Assembly: GCF_003432075.1 (NCBI RefSeq)
Contig: NZ_QWBU01000005.1
Coordinates: forward strand, 300,526 to 364,525
Length of the DNA stretch: 64,000 bases
Source of the DNA: Shinella sp. WSJ-2
GTDB lineage: Bacteria > Pseudomonadota > Alphaproteobacteria > Rhizobiales > Rhizobiaceae
Direction: 5' to 3'
Shown: positions 29,949 to 40,526 of the stretch, one piece after another
Layout: the number at the start of each line of letters is the position of its first letter
Position numbering within the stretch: the stretch's first letter is position 1
Made by a program: the position numbers and the translations under genes
Notes under the pieces: model-generated
What the model was told of the DNA's origin: nothing
The model's database searches: none
The model's input: only the letters and a program-made list of their open reading frames with translations

Positions 29949-30842
29949 TTAGTTTGCGCCGCGCAACAGTGAAAGTCGGCGCGCCGTCGCCTCGCTCATC
30001 TCTGGCAAGCCACCATCCACTGTGACGAAATGGCGTGCGACATGCTGGTCCGCTTCCGGTGAAAGACGGAGATAAAGATCGGTGAACAGGCTGCGCGCCG
30101 GCTCGCCCGGCCAATCCGCTGGCAGCGCGGCCTGCGGCAGGCGCGGATCGCGCAGCACAACGAGACGAAACTGGTGCACCAGCACCAGCCGCGCCACAAG
30201 GCTTTCGGCCGCGCTGAGACGCGCACCGCCTGCCAGCAGATTGGCAAGACGCTGGAACCGGTCGATGAAACCACGATAGGCCTCTGTATGCTGCGCGAGG
30301 TTCCAGTGATCGGCGGCAAACACCCCAAGATCGCCCTCGCCGCTCACCACCTCCGCACGGAAAATGACGGCAGGCTGTTTCAGCGCCGGCATGGCGCGGG
30401 CGCCGACGGCAAGCCGGGGCCCAAGCCGGGCGTGACCCGCTCGCTCCAGCACCTGCATCGCTTCGTCCGGCGCATCACCGGTCAGCTGCACGAAATGCCA
30501 GTCCGCCGCCTCCGCCGGCCCGAACAGCAGACGGGCGGCGGCGGCGAATTCCGCGCGGGCAGGCGCAGCAAGACGATAGAAACTGCGCCGGCCCTCCCGT
30601 TCTCCCAAGAGCTGGCCGGCGGCGACAAGCCGCGAGACGGCTGTGCGCACGAGGGTCTCGCTGATGCCGACGGCCGCACAGGTCTCGATGAGATTGCCGG
30701 TCCAGACCACGCCGCCGCGCGGCTCCACCACATCGCCATAGATGGTGACGATGAAACCGGCCGCCTTCAGCGGGCTCTCCTCGACAATCCCGCGGATCAG
30801 CGCGCCGAAAGCACTTTCCGCTCTGTCCTGTTGCGACGGCAC
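29949..30842 (-). CDS. paaX: PaaX-family phenylacetate repressor
   Basis: A 297-residue regulator of the PaaX family. It has an N-terminal winged helix (LKAAGFIVTIYGDVV; ISETLVRTAVSRLVAAGQLLGEREGRRSFYRL) and the C-terminal PaaX effector domain with Arg/Leu-rich helices. In E. coli PaaX represses paa promoters and is released by phenylacetyl-CoA. It is encoded upstream of paaJ in the same direction, 183 bp away, so it may read into the epoxidase operon. Its presence together with PaaR gives the cluster two candidate phenylacetyl-CoA sensors. Confidence 0.88.
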   Translation of the reverse strand: MPSQQDRAESAFGALIRGIVEESPLKAAGFIVTIYGDVVEPRGGVVWTGNLIETCAAVGISETLVRTAVSRLVAAGQLLGEREGRRSFYRLAAPARAEFAAAARLLFGPAEAADWHFVQLTGDAPDEAMQVLERAGHARLGPRLAVGARAMPALKQPAVIFRAEVVSGEGDLGVFAADHWNLAQHTEAYRGFIDRFQRLANLLAGGARLSAAESLVARLVLVHQFRLVVLRDPRLPQAALPADWPGEPARSLFTDLYLRLSPEADQHVARHFVTVDGGLPEMSEATARRLSLLRGAN

Positions 30843-31045
30843 CCTGCCCTCCTTCGCTTCGATTGCGCCGAGGACTAGCGCGAACGGATGCCAACGGAAA
30901 GAGCCAGCGCGAAACTGCTTCCCCCAAACCGCTCAGAACCGGCCGCCGCCTCGTCAGCAAATATTAAGTAGCATCTGCCATCGTTCGCCAAATGCCCAAG
31001 AGCCGCCTGCCGGCGGCACGAGCGCACGGGGACGAACTGACGGAA

Positions 31046-33712
31046 ATGAACGATCGCAATGCGAAATCCTCCTTTCGAGGGCTCGGATATTACATCCCCG
31101 CCATCGTGGTCGCGTTTGCGGTGCTCATCGCCGTCCTGCTTGCAGATGCCCAGAAGCGTCGGCTGGAGGAGGAATATCTGCGCTCCTCCACCACCGAACA
31201 GCTCGGCCTGCTGCGTTCCCGGCTGGAGGGCAATATCCTCGGCAATATCAAGCTCGTGCAGGGCCTTGTCGCGACCTTCTCGACCGAGCCTGACATGTCG
31301 CCCGCGCATTTCGACGATCTTTTGAGCCGCATCTTCCGCGAAGAAAATCAGTTGCGCAGCCTCGCCATCGCGCCGGATTTCGTCGTCAACCGCGTCTTTC
31401 CATTGAAGGGCAACGAACGCAGCCTCGGCCTCGACTACCGCAAGAACGAGCGCCAGCGCGCCGCCGCCCTCCAGGTGATGGAGCAGGACCGGCTGATCGT
31501 CACAGGTCCGGTCGATCTGGTCCAGGGCGGCCGCGGGGTGATCGCCCGCTATCCCATTCATGCCGGCAAGGACAATGCCTTCTTCGGCATCGCTTCCGCC
31601 GTCATCAATCTTGACAAGCTCCTCGCCAGCAGTGGCTTCAACGATGATCTCAAGATCGCGGTCACGCTCTCCAGCAAGCCGCACGACAGCGGGGAAGCGC
31701 AGATATTTTTTGCCACGCCCGACACGGTCGACGCCAATCCCGTCGACATGACGATCGATATCGGTCACGAGACCTGGACCATGTCGGCCTCGCCGCTGAA
31801 AGGCTGGCAGCAGCCCTCCGCCGATCTCGGCGCCTTCCGTGCCGGCCTCGCCCTCCTCGCCATGATCATCGTCGCACCGATGTTCTGGGTTGGCTATCTC
31901 ATGAAGGAGCGCCACAAGCACATCCTCACCCTGCAGGATCGCGAAGATCGCCTGGAAACCGTCTCCCAGCGCCTGCAGCTTGCGCTCGACGCCTCCAAGG
32001 CTGGTGTTTGGGAATACGATACGGAGAGTCACGCACTCTCCTGGGACGCCCGTATGCGGACGCTCTACAACGTGCCCCAGGAGCGGGAGACCTGCGTCTA
32101 CGACGACTGGCGCCGCGCAGTCCATCCCGACGACGTCGAAGGGGCCGAGCGGATATTCGAGGCCACGATTGAAACAGAAAAACCCTACACGACCGAATTC
32201 CGTGTACGGACGGGCGACGGCGGCATCCGCCATATTCTCGAACACGCCATGACCTACCGCACCTCCTCCGGCGCAAAGCGCATCGTCGGGGCAAACTGGG
32301 ACGTGACGGAGGACGCCCTTTTGCAGGCGGAGTTGCTTCAGGCCAAACTGACGGCCGAGACGCAGAACCGCGCGCTGGAAGACGCGCGCCGCGTCATGGA
32401 GCACAATTCACTGCATGACGCGCTGACGCAGCTTCCGAACCGCCGCTTTCTAGACCAGCAACTCGGTCTTGCCGGCAATGGCGACGGGCGCCCGCTGACG
32501 CTGCTGCATATCGACCTCGACCGATTCAAGGATATCAACGATACGCTCGGTCACGCTGCCGGCGATGAAGTGTTGAAACACGCCGCCGGCGTGCTGCGCG
32601 CCCATATTCCGCTGGAAGACTTCATCGCCCGCATCGGCGGCGACGAGTTCGTGCTCCTGTCGCGCCGCGATCCCGCGCAGGCCGACTTCACCGCCCTCTC
32701 CGCCCGCCTCATCGAGGCGATCAGCGAGCCGATACTCATCGAAGGCCATGACTGTCGCATCGGCGCAAGCATCGGCATCGCCACCCGCAACGACGCGGAC
32801 GAATCCCCCGAGCAGCTTCTCGTCAATGCCGACATCGCGCTCTACGAGGCCAAGCGGCGCGGCCGCAACCGCGTCGAGGCCTTCAACGACGAACTGCGCC
32901 TGCGCACTGTCGAGGTGAAGCGTCTCAGCGACGATATCCTGCGCGGCCTCGAACGCGGCGAATTCCGCCCGTTCTTCCAGCCGCAGTTCGATGCGGAAAC
33001 GCTTGAAATCGTTGGCGTCGAGGCGCTTGCCCGCTGGGAGCATCCGACGCGCGGCTTCATCGCTCCCGATGTCTTCCTGCCGGTCGCAGAAAGCCTGAAT
33101 GTCGTCGCCCGCATCGACGAGACGATCCTCGACCAGGCGCTGTTTCAGGCGACGCGTTGGGAAGGCCAAGGGCTCGGCATCCCGCGCGTCTCCGTCAACG
33201 TCTCCTGTCAGCGCCTGCGCGACGAGGGCCTGATCGACAAGCTGAAAGCGATGAACATCCGCCGGGGCGCGCTGACCTTCGAACTGCTGGAGTCGATCTC
33301 CTTCGACACCGCCGACGACGGGCTGCGCCAGGTGATCGAGGAGATCAAGGCGCTCGGCATCGATATCGAGATCGACGATTTCGGCACCGGCCACGCCTCC
33401 ATCGTCAGCCTGCTCGAGCTTTCGCCGAAACGCCTGAAGATCGACCGCCGGCTGGTGCAGCCGCTGCTGGAATCCACCGCGCAGCAGAGCCTCGTGCGCT
33501 CGATCATCGATATCGGCAAGGTGCGCGATATCGAGACCGTCGCCGAGGGCGTCGAGACGCTGGACCATGCCGCGCTGCTGCGCAGCCTCGGCTGTCACAC
33601 CCTACAGGGTTATGCGCTGGCCCGGCCCATGGCCGCCGATGATTTCCTCGCCTTCGCCAAGGGGCGAAGCTGGATGCCGGACGCCGGGATCACGCCCGCA
33701 AAAGCGAGCTGA
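31046..33712 (+). CDS. Membrane-bound CHASE-PAS-GGDEF-EAL protein (c-di-GMP turnover)
   Basis: An 888-residue sensor. It has an N-terminal membrane segment, a CHASE-type periplasmic domain (RSRLEGNILGNIKLVQGLVA to VIARYPIH), a second membrane segment, a PAS_3 domain (SKAGVWEYDTES to VGANWDVTE), then GGDEF and EAL. The cyclase motif is intact (RIGGDEF), but the inhibitory I-site RxxD is PLED, so product inhibition is probably lost. The EAL domain keeps EALARW, VNVSCQ, ELLES, IDDFGTG, LKIDRRL, AEGVET and QGY, so phosphodiesterase activity is plausible. The start at 31046 is preferred; an upstream ATG at 30992 has no ribosome site. The 3' end overlaps the convergent YvcK-like gene by 23 bp. Confidence 0.88.
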   Translation: MNDRNAKSSFRGLGYYIPAIVVAFAVLIAVLLADAQKRRLEEEYLRSSTTEQLGLLRSRLEGNILGNIKLVQGLVATFSTEPDMSPAHFDDLLSRIFREENQLRSLAIAPDFVVNRVFPLKGNERSLGLDYRKNERQRAAALQVMEQDRLIVTGPVDLVQGGRGVIARYPIHAGKDNAFFGIASAVINLDKLLASSGFNDDLKIAVTLSSKPHDSGEAQIFFATPDTVDANPVDMTIDIGHETWTMSASPLKGWQQPSADLGAFRAGLALLAMIIVAPMFWVGYLMKERHKHILTLQDREDRLETVSQRLQLALDASKAGVWEYDTESHALSWDARMRTLYNVPQERETCVYDDWRRAVHPDDVEGAERIFEATIETEKPYTTEFRVRTGDGGIRHILEHAMTYRTSSGAKRIVGANWDVTEDALLQAELLQAKLTAETQNRALEDARRVMEHNSLHDALTQLPNRRFLDQQLGLAGNGDGRPLTLLHIDLDRFKDINDTLGHAAGDEVLKHAAGVLRAHIPLEDFIARIGGDEFVLLSRRDPAQADFTALSARLIEAISEPILIEGHDCRIGASIGIATRNDADESPEQLLVNADIALYEAKRRGRNRVEAFNDELRLRTVEVKRLSDDILRGLERGEFRPFFQPQFDAETLEIVGVEALARWEHPTRGFIAPDVFLPVAESLNVVARIDETILDQALFQATRWEGQGLGIPRVSVNVSCQRLRDEGLIDKLKAMNIRRGALTFELLESISFDTADDGLRQVIEEIKALGIDIEIDDFGTGHASIVSLLELSPKRLKIDRRLVQPLLESTAQQSLVRSIIDIGKVRDIETVAEGVETLDHAALLRSLGCHTLQGYALARPMAADDFLAFAKGRSWMPDAGITPAKAS

Positions 33713-34832
33713 TACTGTCGGCAACCGCCACACCGTCGTGCTGGCCACGCTGCCAGGCATCCTCGAACTCCCCGATGACCACTTCGGTGCCAAGCCGCGC
33801 GCAGGTCTCCTCCAGCGCCCCGTTGCCGAGATAGGCGAAGGCGCCGACAGTCTTTTCGAAGGGCAGGAGCTGGCGGTTCGCCAGCACATGGGTGAAGGGC
33901 CGCACATCTACCCCACCGTGCTCGCGCCAGACCGATGCGGCAGTCTGCAGCATCTGGGCGAGGTCGAGACCGCGCGTTTCGCGGCATTGCAGGATGTTGC
34001 CGATGAAGACGCGGCGAGCGTGCACATTCCGGGCGATGGCCGGCACGATGCCCTCGACGAGGAAATGCGGCAGCACGCTGGTATAGAAGCTGCCCGGCCC
34101 GAAGACCACGACATCGGCACTTTCCAGGCTTTCGATCACCGCCTCGTTGGCCGAAACCGATACACCGTTGCGGCCGAACAGGGCGATCTCGCGAATGCCG
34201 GTCCTGCCCTGCTCCTCGGGGAGCGCCGTCACCCGGTGCTGCCCGGCAATGACCGTTTCGTCCTTCAGCACGGCCGAGAGATCGGCGCTGCTTTCGGCCG
34301 TCGAGGGCCAGACATGGCCAGCGATGTCGCAGAGCTTGCGGAAGACGAAAATGGCGGTGTTGATATCGCTGTTATGGGCGAGATGCGCGCCGGTCAGGAT
34401 GAAGTTGCCGATGCTGCCGTTACGGAAATCGAAATCCGCGCCGATGGCCGCACGGAAGGTGCGCAGGTAGTTGAGGATTGCGCCGCGCAGGCCGGGCTCC
34501 ATCCGCTCCAGCAGCGGATGGCGGCCTTCGGCATAGAGTGCGAATTCGGTACCGGCATCGGCAAGGCTGCTGCTGGTAAGGCGCGCATTGCAGACCTTCA
34601 CCACGTCGCCCGCCCGGCCCTCTCCATGCGCCATGGTCATCAGCGCCTGACGGATATCGCCGACGCCGAGCACGTCGAGGCTTTCGCGGATCACCTTGGA
34701 ACTGCCGCCGCTATCCCAGGCGGGCACGATACGGGTGAGCCGCACCGGCCTGGCGCAGAGCGCCAGATTGGTGGAGCGGCAGGCCGTGCCGCCGGAAAAG
34801 AGCACGATATGCGGCAAGCGATCGGCGGCCAT
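33690..34832 (-). CDS. YvcK/CofD-like family protein (gluconeogenesis-factor type)
   Basis: A 380-residue protein with the YvcK/CofD fold. It has an N-terminal phosphate-binding-like loop (HIVLFSGGTACRSTNLAL), the DSGGSSKVIRESLDVLGVGDIR block, GSIGNFILTGAHL, and ADVVVFGPGSFYTSVLPHFLVEGI. Family members affect carbon metabolism and cell-wall precursor supply and bind UDP-sugars; no enzymatic reaction is certain. It is transcribed toward the c-di-GMP gene, with overlapping 3' ends. Confidence 0.8.
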   Translation of the reverse strand: MAADRLPHIVLFSGGTACRSTNLALCARPVRLTRIVPAWDSGGSSKVIRESLDVLGVGDIRQALMTMAHGEGRAGDVVKVCNARLTSSSLADAGTEFALYAEGRHPLLERMEPGLRGAILNYLRTFRAAIGADFDFRNGSIGNFILTGAHLAHNSDINTAIFVFRKLCDIAGHVWPSTAESSADLSAVLKDETVIAGQHRVTALPEEQGRTGIREIALFGRNGVSVSANEAVIESLESADVVVFGPGSFYTSVLPHFLVEGIVPAIARNVHARRVFIGNILQCRETRGLDLAQMLQTAASVWREHGGVDVRPFTHVLANRQLLPFEKTVGAFAYLGNGALEETCARLGTEVVIGEFEDAWQRGQHDGVAVADSISSLLRA

Positions 34833-34848
34833 GCGGTCTCCCAGACTA

Positions 34849-34878
34849 ACCCCGGAAACGCACTGCGGTTTCCGGGGT
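34849..34878. terminator. Hairpin between the oligopeptide ATPase gene and the YvcK-like gene
   Basis: Perfect 11-bp inverted repeat ACCCCGGAAAC / GTTTCCGGGGT with an 8-nt loop, downstream of the oligopeptide transporter operon. No T-run follows on either strand, so termination strength is uncertain. Confidence 0.55.
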
Positions 34879-34937
34879 GGAACTCTCGATACAATTACGG
34901 TCTTTTCGCGATGGAGGGAAAGCGAAAATCCCTGTTG

Positions 34938-36551
<1,614 letters not shown>

Positions 36552-36552
36552 G

Positions 36553-37677
36553 TCAGCGGTCCTTCGGGTCGAACGCGTCGCGCAGCCCGTCGCCGACGAA
36601 ATTCAGCGAGAAGAGCGTGACGACGAAGAAGATGGCGGGGAAGATGAGCAGCCACGGTGCCGACTGGATATTGTTGGCGCCTTCCGCGATCAGCGAACCC
36701 CAGCTCGTCAGCGGCGCCTGAACGCCAAGCCCGAGGAAGGAGAGGAAGCTTTCGAGCAGGATCACCTTCGGCACGATGACGGTGACGAAGATGACGACCG
36801 GGCCGATCGTGTTGGGGATGACGTGCCGGCGGATGATCTGCCAGTCCGTCAGGCCGAGTGCTTCCGCCGCCCCGATGAATTCTCGCCGCTTCAGCGACAA
36901 TGTCTGCCCGCGCACGATACGGGCCATGTCGAGCCATTCCACCGCCCCGATGACGAGGAAGATCAGAATGAAGCTGCGCCCGAAGAACACGACGAGCACC
37001 ACGACGAGGAAGACGAAGGGCAGCGAATAGAGGATTTCGACGAAGCGCATCATGACATTGTCGACGCGCCCGCCCATATAGCCGGAAATCGCGCCATAGG
37101 TGACGCCGATGCCGAGCGAGACGAGGCTGGCGAGCAGGCCGACGGCGATGGAAATCTGCCCGCCGAGCATGACGCGCGCCATGAGATCGCGGCCGTTGGT
37201 ATCCGTGCCGAACAGGAAATATTCCCGATCGACGACGCCCTTGAGCGTGAGCTTGCGGCCCTCGTCCTCGGTCGCCGCCACCTCGGTCTTGTCGAACTCG
37301 TTGGCCCGGTCGAAATAGCGCGTGGCACGCGGATCGATCGGATCCTTGGCGGTGATCACGGCCGTGAAGGTCTCACCCTCGACGGAGAAGGACTGCAGCT
37401 CGACGCGGGCGCGCGTGGCCACACCCTTCATCGCCTCTTCCAGCGTGTCCTCGCCCGGTCGCGGCTCGAGGCTCGGCGGGATGGTGACATAGGAGGAGAA
37501 GACCTGATCGTAGCTGTGGCTGATGAAGAACGGCCCGAAGAACGATAAGCAGGCGATCAGCACCAGCATGACCGCTCCCGCCATGGCGGGACGGTTGCGA
37601 CGAAAGCGCATGACGGCAAGCTGAAAGAGGCTGCGGCCCTTGACCTCGGGCACGGCGGAGAGGAGGGCATCAGTCAT
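36553..37677 (-). CDS. oppC: Oligopeptide ABC transporter permease, OppC/DppC type with a long periplasmic insertion
   Basis: A 374-residue permease. After the first membrane segment (about 33-52) there is an unusually long hydrophilic stretch of roughly 100 residues (from about PSLEPRPGEDTLEEAMKG to VVDREYFLFGTD) before the transport domain (GTDTNGRDLMARVMLGG; GLTDWQIIRRHVIPN). DppC proteins of about 300 residues lack this segment. The start at 37677 overlaps oppB by 8 bp. Confidence 0.88.
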   Translation of the reverse strand: MTDALLSAVPEVKGRSLFQLAVMRFRRNRPAMAGAVMLVLIACLSFFGPFFISHSYDQVFSSYVTIPPSLEPRPGEDTLEEAMKGVATRARVELQSFSVEGETFTAVITAKDPIDPRATRYFDRANEFDKTEVAATEDEGRKLTLKGVVDREYFLFGTDTNGRDLMARVMLGGQISIAVGLLASLVSLGIGVTYGAISGYMGGRVDNVMMRFVEILYSLPFVFLVVVLVVFFGRSFILIFLVIGAVEWLDMARIVRGQTLSLKRREFIGAAEALGLTDWQIIRRHVIPNTIGPVVIFVTVIVPKVILLESFLSFLGLGVQAPLTSWGSLIAEGANNIQSAPWLLIFPAIFFVVTLFSLNFVGDGLRDAFDPKDR

Positions 37678-38593
37678 GGCGAACCCTCGGATCGAGCAGG
37701 CCATAGAGAATGTCGACCAGCAGATTGAACACAATGACGAAGATGGCGATCAGCACGACCGTGCCCATGACGAGCGTATAGTCGCGGTTTATCGCGCCCA
37801 GCACGAAATAGCGTCCGACGCCGGGAATGGTGAAGATCGTCTCGACGACCGCCGAGCCGGTCAGGAGTGCCGCCGCGCAGGGCGCGAGATAGGAGACGAT
37901 GGGCAGCATGGCGCCGCGCATGGCATGTACCACGACCACCGATTTTGCCGGCAAGCCATAGGCCCGCGCGGTGCGGATATGGTCGGTGCGAAGAGCCTCG
38001 ATCATCGAACCACGCGTGAGACGAGCAAAGACGGCAAGCTGCGGCAGCGCGAGCGCAATCATCGGCAGGATGAGAAAGCGCAGCGATCCGTCCCCCCAGC
38101 CGCCGGCCGGCAACCAGGCAAGCGTGATGGCGAAGATCAGCGTCAACACCGGACCGACGACGAAGTTCGGCACCGTCACGCCGACCGTCGCGACCGACAT
38201 GACCGCGAAATCGAGCGCGCTGTTTTGCCGGAGCGCGGCGATCGTGCCGACGATGACGCCGCCGACCAGTGCCAGCAGCAGCGCGTAGAAGCCTAGCTCC
38301 ATCGAATAGGGCAGGCCCTTGCCGATCAGTTCGGCAACGCTGTTGTCCTTGTAGATGTAGCTCGGACCGAAATCGCCGGTCAGCGCGTTGCTCATATAGG
38401 TGAGATATTGCCGCCAGAGCGGCTGATCGAGCTGATAGGCCCGCATCAGGTTTTCCATCGTGGCGGGCGGCAAGGGTCGTTCGAGATTGAACGGACCGCC
38501 GGGCGCAAAGCGCATCAGGAAAAAGGAAATCGTGACGACGATGAATAGCGTCGGCACGGCGCTGGCAAGGCGCCGCAGAACGAAAGCAAGCAT
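37670..38593 (-). CDS. oppB: Oligopeptide ABC transporter permease, OppB/DppB type
   Basis: A 307-residue permease with six membrane segments, the N-terminal RRLASAVPTLFIVVTISFFLM segment in OppB style, the EAA loop (TARAYGLPAKSVVVVHAMRGA) and the C-terminal FNLLVDILYGLLDPRVR. It lies 59 bp after the binding-protein gene and overlaps oppC. Confidence 0.9.
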   Translation of the reverse strand: MLAFVLRRLASAVPTLFIVVTISFFLMRFAPGGPFNLERPLPPATMENLMRAYQLDQPLWRQYLTYMSNALTGDFGPSYIYKDNSVAELIGKGLPYSMELGFYALLLALVGGVIVGTIAALRQNSALDFAVMSVATVGVTVPNFVVGPVLTLIFAITLAWLPAGGWGDGSLRFLILPMIALALPQLAVFARLTRGSMIEALRTDHIRTARAYGLPAKSVVVVHAMRGAMLPIVSYLAPCAAALLTGSAVVETIFTIPGVGRYFVLGAINRDYTLVMGTVVLIAIFVIVFNLLVDILYGLLDPRVRHD

Positions 38594-38652
38594 GACCAGG
38601 TCTCCCCAGATACGCAGTGCGCGGCCCTTCCGGGTCGCGCACTTACGTTAGA

Positions 38653-40248
38653 TCATTCGGAAACGCTGAGGAAGCGGCTGAGGTGCTGGTTGGCGGCATT
38701 GTCCTGCCAGCCCTGCACCTTGCCGGAGACGAGCCACAGATCGGCCTGCGTGAGGAACGGCGCGATCGGCTGCTCCTTCATGAGCACCGCTTCGGCATCA
38801 TGCAGGACCTTGGCGCGCGCCGCGGGATCGCGCTCTTCATACGACTTCTTCATCAGAGCGTCGTATTCGGCGTTGTTGAACTGGCCGTAGTTAAAAGTCT
38901 TGTTGGTGCTGACACTGAGACCGAGGAAGTTTTCCGGGTCCGCATAGTCGGCGACCCAGCCGGCGCGTGCTACGTTGAATTTGCCGCCTTCCTGCAGATA
39001 GGCGTAGTGCGAGGATACGTCGAGGTTCACCATCGACACATCGGCGCCGAAGGTGTTTTTCCACATGTCGGCCACGGCGGTGGCCACCCGCTCGTGGTTC
39101 GGGTTGGTGTTGTAGCGGATCTCGATCTTCAGCGGCTTGCCGCCTTCGCCATAGCCCGCTTCCTTCATCAGCTTGAGCGCCTCGTCCTCGCGGTCGAGCT
39201 GCGACATGGTGCCGAAATCGGCGGTCGCCGGCGTGTAACCCTGGATGCCCGGAGGCACCATGGAATAGGCCGGCAGCTGCGAGCCGGAATAGATTTCCTT
39301 GGCCAGGAAGTCGCGGTCGACGGCCATGGAGAGCGCACGGCGTACGCGCACGTCGCTATAGGGTTCCTGACGCGTGTCGAAGGCGTAGTAATAGGTGGCG
39401 AGCGTCGGCGAGACATGCACCTGGTCGCCATAGCTCTTCTTCAGGCGCTCGATCTGGTCGGCGGAGAAATTATAGACGAGGTCCATTTCCCTGGCCTCGA
39501 AGCGGCGCACGGATGCGGCCTGGTCGTCGATCGGGTAGAAGACCACCTTGTCGAGCTTGACGTTCGCGGCATCCCAATAATCGGCATTCTTCTCAACGAC
39601 GAGGTTGTCGTTCGGAACGTGGCTGACGAGCTTGAAGGCGCCGTTCGACACCATCGTGCCGGGCTTGACGAAGTCGGCGCCGTTCTTCTCTACGCTCGCC
39701 TTGGAGACCGGCAGCGCCGTCTGATGCGCGAGCAGTTCAAGGAAGAAGGGCGTCGGGCGCTCCAGCGTGATTTCCACGGTCTTTGCATCCACGGCTTTCA
39801 CGCCGAGCTGGTCGAGGCCGAGCTCGCCCTTGTTGACCTTTTCCGCGTTCTTGATCGGGTAAAGGATGTTGGCGTAACCGGCCGCCGTCTTCGGATCTTC
39901 GACGCGGGTGAAGGAGAAGGCGAAGTCCTCCGCCGTCACCGGCGAGCCGTCCGACCACTTGGCGTTTTCGCGCAGCTTGAACGTATAGACCGTGCCGTCG
40001 TCGGAAACGGTCCAGCTTTCGGCCGCACCGGGCACGATCTTGCCGGCGGCGTCATAGATTGTCAGGCCTTCATAGAGATCCTTGAGGATGAATTCCTCGA
40101 TATTGATGGAGGTGTGCGCCTGGTCGAGTGTCTGCGGCTCGCCGGCATTGCCGCGGTGGAGCACCGCTTCGGCGAGCGCCGGGCTTGCGCCGATGAGGAT
40201 CGCGCCGGCCAGTAGCGCTGCACGAAAACCGATCATTTTGTTTGCCAT
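38653..40248 (-). CDS. oppA: Oligopeptide ABC transporter substrate-binding protein (OppA/MppA type)
   Basis: A 531-residue SBP_bac_5 family protein. The start at 40248 follows AAGGAT and opens a signal peptide (MANKMIGFRAALLAGAILIG, ALA cleavage). Blocks typical of peptide-binding OppA/MppA proteins are HRGNAGEPQTLDQAHTS, GLTIYDAAGKIVPGAAESW and YYYAFDTRQEPYSDVRVRRA. It is the first gene of the operon and diverges from the cystine-type transporter across 278 bp. Confidence 0.9.
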   Translation of the reverse strand: MANKMIGFRAALLAGAILIGASPALAEAVLHRGNAGEPQTLDQAHTSINIEEFILKDLYEGLTIYDAAGKIVPGAAESWTVSDDGTVYTFKLRENAKWSDGSPVTAEDFAFSFTRVEDPKTAAGYANILYPIKNAEKVNKGELGLDQLGVKAVDAKTVEITLERPTPFFLELLAHQTALPVSKASVEKNGADFVKPGTMVSNGAFKLVSHVPNDNLVVEKNADYWDAANVKLDKVVFYPIDDQAASVRRFEAREMDLVYNFSADQIERLKKSYGDQVHVSPTLATYYYAFDTRQEPYSDVRVRRALSMAVDRDFLAKEIYSGSQLPAYSMVPPGIQGYTPATADFGTMSQLDREDEALKLMKEAGYGEGGKPLKIEIRYNTNPNHERVATAVADMWKNTFGADVSMVNLDVSSHYAYLQEGGKFNVARAGWVADYADPENFLGLSVSTNKTFNYGQFNNAEYDALMKKSYEERDPAARAKVLHDAEAVLMKEQPIAPFLTQADLWLVSGKVQGWQDNAANQHLSRFLSVSE

Positions 40249-40526
40249 TTTGTTATCCTTCCCCGTTGTTGTTTTTTGGGTGCACAATCAATTGTCGCTG
40301 TTTTGTCCGTTGGCAAGACCCTAAAAACAGGAAATACAGCGTTCGCCTACAACCTGCGCGAAGCCCGCAAAAGCAGGAAAAACACGGCCTTAAGCGCTGC
40401 GAAGACCGGACGGGTGAGAAGAATATTTCCATTTGCCCAAATTATTCGCAGTTTTCTGCCCACCGTTTTGCACGAATTTCTGCAATTGATCCGCCATCGA
40501 ACACGAGCCAGAAACGGAGTCCCACG
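40249..40526. promoter_or_regulatory. Divergent promoter region oppA / cystine-type transporter
   Basis: A 278-bp region with no convincing gene, more AT-rich than its flanks near 40255-40300 and 40425-40475. It must drive oppA leftward and the amino-acid binding protein rightward. A GGAGT ribosome site precedes the right-hand gene. No operator palindrome was recognised with confidence. Confidence 0.5.
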
